Shown here piece by piece: positions 4,960 to 7,910 of a stretch of DNA of 7,910 nt (its first letter is position 1; each line of letters starts with the position of its first letter). The DNA is from WHSV01 sp050693975. Its GTDB lineage: Bacteria; Actinomycetota; CADDZG01; WHSQ01. The notes beneath the pieces were generated by a model that did no database searches, was not told the origin of the DNA, and saw only the letters and a program-made list of their open reading frames with translations. The position numbers and the translations under genes were made by a program. Where the stretch lies: NCBI GenBank assembly GCA_050693975.1, contig JBOGWV010000166.1:1-7910 (forward strand). The letters run 5' to 3'.

Positions 4960-6656
4960 CAGCCGGCCGCCTCTGCGACGACCTCGGAACGCTGCCCATT
5001 CGTCTCTTGTTCTGCGATCCAGCCGTGCCCGCCCCGCGTTTGTTCTGCGATCCAGCCGAGCCCGCCCCGCGCGGCCAGACTGAACAGGCGATTTACCGCC
5101 GACAGATAGGCGCGCGCCGAGGCCTCCACGACGTCGGTTGAGACGCCGCGGCCGGTCGCCCTGCGGACCGGGCTCTCGGGTGAACCATCGCCGACGGCCA
5201 GCACGATCGTCACGTCACCCAAAGCGTCGATGCCGCCGGTGACGCTGGAGACGTTGAACGACTCGAGCCGGGCCTCTATGCCCGTGGCTCGCTGAACGGC
5301 GCCGCAGGCGGCGTCGATCATTCCGTCGCCGATAGCGCTCTCGTCGATGACCTCCCCGTCCCGCCGGAGCCGCACGGTCGCCGTCGGGGATAGGTGGGTT
5401 CCGCCGGCGACCTGAATCGAGACCAGCTCGTACTGGTCGGCCTCCGAGCCGATCTCCTCGACCACGATGGCCTCGAGATCGACATCGGTGATCCGGATCT
5501 TTCGGTCGGCCAGCTCCTTGAACCGGTCGAACGCCTTCTGGACATCGCCGGGGCTCAGGCTGAAGCCCAGCTCTACCAGAGCGTTCGCGAACGCGTGGCG
5601 CCCGGAATGCTTTCCCAACACGATGCGCGAACCGTCGAGGCCGACGTCGACCGGGTCCATGATCTCGTAGGTCGTACGTTCGGCCATGACCCCGTGCTGG
5701 TGGATGCCGGCCTCGTGAGCAAACGCGTTGGCCCCCACGATGGCCTTGTTCGGGGGCACCGCGTAACCGGTGAGCATCGACACCAGACGCGAGGTGCGAG
5801 CGATCTCGGTCGTGTTCACGGCGGTCGCCGTACCCTCACGTGGTCGGGTCCGAATGGCCATGACGACTTCCTCGAGCGAGCAGTTGCCCGCACGCTCTCC
5901 GATCCCGTTTACCGCAACCTCGATCTGGCGGGCTCCGGCCCCGACGCCCGCGAGAGCGTTGGCAACCGCGAGCCCCAGATCATCGTGCGTATGCACACTC
6001 CAAACGACGTCCGCATCGACCTCGCGCATGAGAAAGGACAACAGGTCGGCGTATTCCTGGGGCATGCAGTAGCCGACGGTGTCGGGGACGTTGAGCGTCG
6101 TTGCACCGGCCTCCACTGCGGCTCTGAACACCTGCGCGACGAACTCGGGATCGCTTCGAGTGGCGTCTTCACAGGAGAACTCCACGTCCGCAACGTGACC
6201 GCGCGCTCGTTCGACTCCCGCGCGCGAGGCCTGCAACACCTCGTCGGGTGTCATGCGCAGCTTGGCGCGCATGTGCACCTCGCTGGTGGCGATGAAGGTG
6301 TGGATGCGGGCATGTTCGGCCGGGCCCACAGCCTCAGCCGCTCTGTCGATATCGCCCCGTTCCACTCTCGCCAGACCGGCGATCACCGGGCCACGAACGG
6401 CGCGCGCGATCGCCTGGACCGCCTCCGTCTCTCCCGTCGACGCGATGGGGAAGCCCGCCTCGATGATGTCCACACCGAGGCGCGCAAGTTGCTCCGCGAT
6501 CTCGACCTTCTCCTTCAGGTTCAGCGAGATGCCCGGGGATTGCTCTCCGTCGCGCAGCGTCGTATCGAAGATCCTGATGCCCTCTTCTTGCGCGATCGTC
6601 GAGACGATCGCTTGTTCTCCCGTTGCTACGTCGCTTACGTCTGCTTTGGAATCCAA
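4959..6656 (-). CDS. leuA: 2-isopropylmalate synthase
   Basis: Condenses acetyl-CoA with 2-ketoisovalerate, the committed step of leucine synthesis. The 565-residue protein has an HMGL-like TIM barrel (about 27-290) with FDTTLRDGEQSPG (30-42, metal-binding Asp in LRDGE), HTHDDLGLAVANALAGVGAG (222-241, the HxH metal ligands) and NGIGERAGNCSLEE (250-263). A linker follows with HEAGIHQHG (314-322) and GKHSGRHAF (348-356). The C-terminal LeuA dimer/regulatory domain covers about 395-522. After the usual end of the family (AYLSAVNRLFSLA) there is an extra tail of about 37 residues with two copies of an 11-residue unit containing GWIAEQ. It follows the shorter E. coli-like class rather than the mycobacterial class. 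The TTG start at 6656 is supported by AGGGAG 8 nt upstream and by the lack of any ATG, GTG or TTG between it and the FDTTLRDGE motif. It overlaps ilvC by 22 bp. Confidence 0.95.
   Translation of the reverse strand: MDSKADVSDVATGEQAIVSTIAQEEGIRIFDTTLRDGEQSPGISLNLKEKVEIAEQLARLGVDIIEAGFPIASTGETEAVQAIARAVRGPVIAGLARVERGDIDRAAEAVGPAEHARIHTFIATSEVHMRAKLRMTPDEVLQASRAGVERARGHVADVEFSCEDATRSDPEFVAQVFRAAVEAGATTLNVPDTVGYCMPQEYADLLSFLMREVDADVVWSVHTHDDLGLAVANALAGVGAGARQIEVAVNGIGERAGNCSLEEVVMAIRTRPREGTATAVNTTEIARTSRLVSMLTGYAVPPNKAIVGANAFAHEAGIHQHGVMAERTTYEIMDPVDVGLDGSRIVLGKHSGRHAFANALVELGFSLSPGDVQKAFDRFKELADRKIRITDVDLEAIVVEEIGSEADQYELVSIQVAGGTHLSPTATVRLRRDGEVIDESAIGDGMIDAACGAVQRATGIEARLESFNVSSVTGGIDALGDVTIVLAVGDGSPESPVRRATGRGVSTDVVEASARAYLSAVNRLFSLAARGGLGWIAEQTRGGHGWIAEQETNGQRSEVVAEAAG
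5008..5073 (-). repeat. 33-bp tandem duplication in the leuA 3' end
   Basis: Two direct copies of a 33-bp unit lie at 5008-5040 and 5041-5073. The first 31 bases differ at a single position (T versus A at the 19th base) and only the last two bases differ further. The unit is a multiple of three and keeps the leuA frame, coding for GGLGWIAEQTR and then GGHGWIAEQET. The near identity suggests a recent slippage or unequal-crossover duplication in the dispensable tail of LeuA. Confidence 0.93.
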
Positions 6657-7636
6657 CTCATCATCTCCCTGAGCTTGCCCCCGACCTCTTCGATCGGGTG
6701 CTCGTTTTGGCGGCGGCGCTCAGCGTCGAGCACCGGAGTACCGGCACCGTTCTCGTTGACCCACTCACGGGCGAAACTCCCTGAGCGGATGTCGTCGAGA
6801 ATCGCTTGCATCGCCGTCGTGGTCTCGTCCGTCACGATCTTGCGGCCGCGTGTTAGATCGCCGTACTCGGCCGTGTCCGAGATGGTGTGCCGCATGTGCT
6901 CGAAGCCGCCCTCGTAGAGCAGGTCGACGATGAGCTTCAGCTCGTGCATGCACTCGAAGTAGGCGATCTCGGGCTGATAGCCGGCATCGACAAGGGTCTC
7001 GAAGCCGGCCTGTATAAGTCGCGACGTCCCGCCGCACAAAACCGCCTGCTCGCCAAAGAGATCGGTTTCGGTTTCTTCTGCAAAGGTTGTTTCGATGACG
7101 CCGGCCCGCGTGCACCCAAGTCCCTGCGCGTACGCCAGTGCGCGCTCGATGGCCTGTCCGCTGTTGTCCTGGTGGACCGCGACGAGAGCGGGCGTGCCCT
7201 TCCCCTCTTCGTAGGTTCGGCGCACGAGCGTTCCTGGGGCCTTGGGAGCGATCATCACCACGTCGTTGTCGGCGGGCGGGCGCACCTGGCCGAAGTGGAT
7301 CGAGAAGCCATGCGCGAACAACAGCGTCGTGCGGGGCCGCAGGTTGGGCTCGATCGACGCCGCAAAGACCGCTGCCTGGTGCTGATCGGGAAGCAGCACC
7401 GCGACCAGGTCGGCGTCGGCGACCGCTTCGTTGACGCTGGCGACCTGAATCCCGTCGGCCTCGGCCTTGGCCCAGGTCGCCGAGTCCTTGCGCAGACCGA
7501 CAACGACCTCATGCCCGGAGTCCCTCAGGTTGAGTGCATGGGCGCGCCCCTGAGCCCCATAGCCGAGCACGGCGATGCGCTTGCCCTGAAGCGCTTGGGG
7601 TGACGCGTCGCTGTCGTAGTAGATCTTTGCGGCCAT
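6635..7636 (-). CDS. ilvC: Ketol-acid reductoisomerase (class I)
   Basis: Isomerises and reduces acetolactate (or acetohydroxybutyrate) to the dihydroxy acid in valine, leucine and isoleucine synthesis, using Mg2+ and normally NADPH. The 333 residues match the short class I form. The N-terminal Rossmann domain has GYGAQGRAHALNLRDSG (25-41). The cofactor loop LRKDSAT (48-54) keeps Arg and hydroxyl residues, suggesting NADPH preference, although this is not certain. FAHGF (107-111) carries active-site His109, and APKAPGTLVRR holds Lys132. The all-helical C-terminal domain has the metal ligands Asp192 and Glu196 in ETDLFGEQ and Glu228/Glu232 in YFECMHELK, plus TISDTAEYG (251-259) with the substrate-contacting serine. 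The ATG at 7636 is preceded by a strong GGAAGGA. The gene starts 22 bp after the ilvN stop. Confidence 0.96.
   Translation of the reverse strand: MAAKIYYDSDASPQALQGKRIAVLGYGAQGRAHALNLRDSGHEVVVGLRKDSATWAKAEADGIQVASVNEAVADADLVAVLLPDQHQAAVFAASIEPNLRPRTTLLFAHGFSIHFGQVRPPADNDVVMIAPKAPGTLVRRTYEEGKGTPALVAVHQDNSGQAIERALAYAQGLGCTRAGVIETTFAEETETDLFGEQAVLCGGTSRLIQAGFETLVDAGYQPEIAYFECMHELKLIVDLLYEGGFEHMRHTISDTAEYGDLTRGRKIVTDETTTAMQAILDDIRSGSFAREWVNENGAGTPVLDAERRRQNEHPIEEVGGKLREMMSWIPKQT
6665..6670 (-). promoter_or_regulatory. Ribosome binding site that fixes the leuA TTG start
   Basis: AGGGAG read on the minus strand, inside the 3' end of ilvC, with 8 nt to the TTG at 6656. The ideal spacing supports this rare start codon and implies that leuA initiation happens while ribosomes finish ilvC. 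Confidence 0.75.
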
Positions 7637-7641
7637 GATGT

Positions 7642-7650
7642 CTTCCTTCC
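7642..7650 (-). promoter_or_regulatory. Ribosome binding site of ilvC
   Basis: GGAAGGAAG on the minus strand in the 22-bp gap after ilvN. Its AGGA core is 7 nt from the ilvC ATG. It is the only purine-rich site in the operon that lies in non-coding DNA. Confidence 0.8.
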
Positions 7651-7658
7651 TTGTGTGG

Positions 7659-7910
7659 TTAAGAAGCGGACTCGATCGGCACCGGGTGGAGCGTGGGGGC
7701 CTTCAGGCCCCGCCCTCCTCTGCCCAGCGCAATGCGACCCGTACGGGCGAGCTCGATGATTCCGTAGGGCTCGAGCAGGTCGTTAAGCGCGCGTACCTTG
7801 TCCGGTGAGCCTGTGACCTCGACGATGAGAGCGTCGGAGTCCACATCGCTGACCTTCGCCCTGAAGATCTCAACGATCTCGAGGACCTCGGCTCTCCTGC
7901 CGACGCCCAC
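7659..7910 (-). CDS. ilvN: Acetolactate synthase small (regulatory) subunit, C-terminal part
   Basis: The C-terminal 83 residues; the frame is open to the window edge and the N-terminal ACT domain lies outside. The visible part is the second, C-terminal ACT-like domain of IlvN/IlvH: RAEVLEIVEIFRAKVSDVD, then LIVEVTGSPDKVRAL and LLEPYGIIELARTGRIALGRG, closely following the family pattern. The subunit binds and activates the catalytic IlvB/IlvI subunit and confers feedback inhibition by valine. The catalytic gene is expected further right, outside the window. After the family core there is a short extra tail (GGRGLKAPTLHPVPIESAS). The stop is TAA at 7661-7659, 22 bp before ilvC. Confidence 0.93.
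   Translation of the reverse strand: MGVGRRAEVLEIVEIFRAKVSDVDSDALIVEVTGSPDKVRALNDLLEPYGIIELARTGRIALGRGGRGLKAPTLHPVPIESAS

Larger units (their letters stand above)
989..7910 (-). other. Branched-chain amino acid plus phenylalanine operon (ilvN-ilvC-leuA-leuC-leuD-leuB-regulatory domain-pheA)
   Basis: Eight co-directional genes with almost no non-coding DNA. Junctions in order of transcription: ilvN/ilvC 22-bp gap, ilvC/leuA 22-bp overlap, leuA/leuC 1-bp overlap (TGATG), leuC/leuD 1-bp overlap (TGATG), leuD/leuB 4-bp overlap (GTGA), leuB/regulatory domain 4-bp overlap (ATGA), regulatory domain/pheA 17-bp gap. No internal promoter or terminator is evident. The promoter and any leader or attenuator would be to the right of the window. 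Confidence 0.88.

Noticed and set aside
5001..5080. The leuA tail repeat as a CRISPR-like or regulatory array
   Set aside because: There are only two directly adjacent units with no spacer, both in frame inside leuA; a coding tandem duplication explains it.
3700..5109. Open frame of 469 codons on the + strand, antisense to leuC and the end of leuA
   Set aside because: It is rich in Arg, Asp, Gly and His with no recognisable domain, and lies exactly opposite well-supported genes. GC-rich codon bias commonly produces such long antisense frames.
5394..6917. Open frame of 507 codons on the + strand, antisense to leuA and ilvC
   Set aside because: Same composition pattern; it crosses the leuA/ilvC junction without any domain, and the opposite strand holds clear enzymes.
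7053..7062. Possible oddity in IlvC: Thr where many class I enzymes have His after APKxPG
   Set aside because: The position is away from the listed bases (residue 136), Thr also occurs in the E. coli class II enzyme as I recall, and all metal and catalytic residues are intact.

Overview
The window is high-GC DNA, probably from an actinobacterium, possibly an early-branching class. The strongest clue is LeuB, which is short and carries the actinobacterial-type signatures VHKRNVL and NLFGDMLSD. The presence of radC and the compact, archaeal-like LeuC/LeuD pair argue against a typical mycobacterium or streptomycete. This placement is inferred from protein character only; there is no rRNA or other taxonomic marker.

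Left edge (1-298, + strand): the C-terminal 60 residues of an HNH endonuclease, a possible 35-codon ORF overlapping its stop codon, and a short intergenic stretch with a promoter-like element. Next, at 299-967 (+), is a complete radC. It converges on the following block with only 21 bp between stop codons and no visible intrinsic terminator.

Main block (989-7910, all - strand, read right to left): ilvN (C-terminal part, running off the right edge), ilvC, leuA, leuC, leuD, leuB, a standalone LeuA/CimA-type regulatory domain, and pheA. Adjacent genes overlap by 1-22 bp or are separated by 17-22 bp, so this is almost certainly one translationally coupled operon. IlvN regulates acetolactate synthase and IlvC makes the dihydroxy acid. 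LeuA, LeuC/LeuD and LeuB then take 2-ketoisovalerate to 2-ketoisocaproate, the leucine precursor. The dihydroxy-acid dehydratase and the transaminase are not in view. PheA, the phenylalanine branch enzyme, ends the operon.

Most of this is well-known metabolism, and I do not see an undescribed defence or mobile system. Two things stand out. One is the 137-residue free-standing regulatory domain between leuB and pheA, which looks like the C-terminus of a citramalate synthase without its catalytic domain, although LeuA already carries its own regulatory domain. The other is a 33-bp in-frame tandem duplication in the C-terminal tail of leuA. Smaller points are a RadC with a changed JAMM-glutamate region and a possible leaderless radC promoter.
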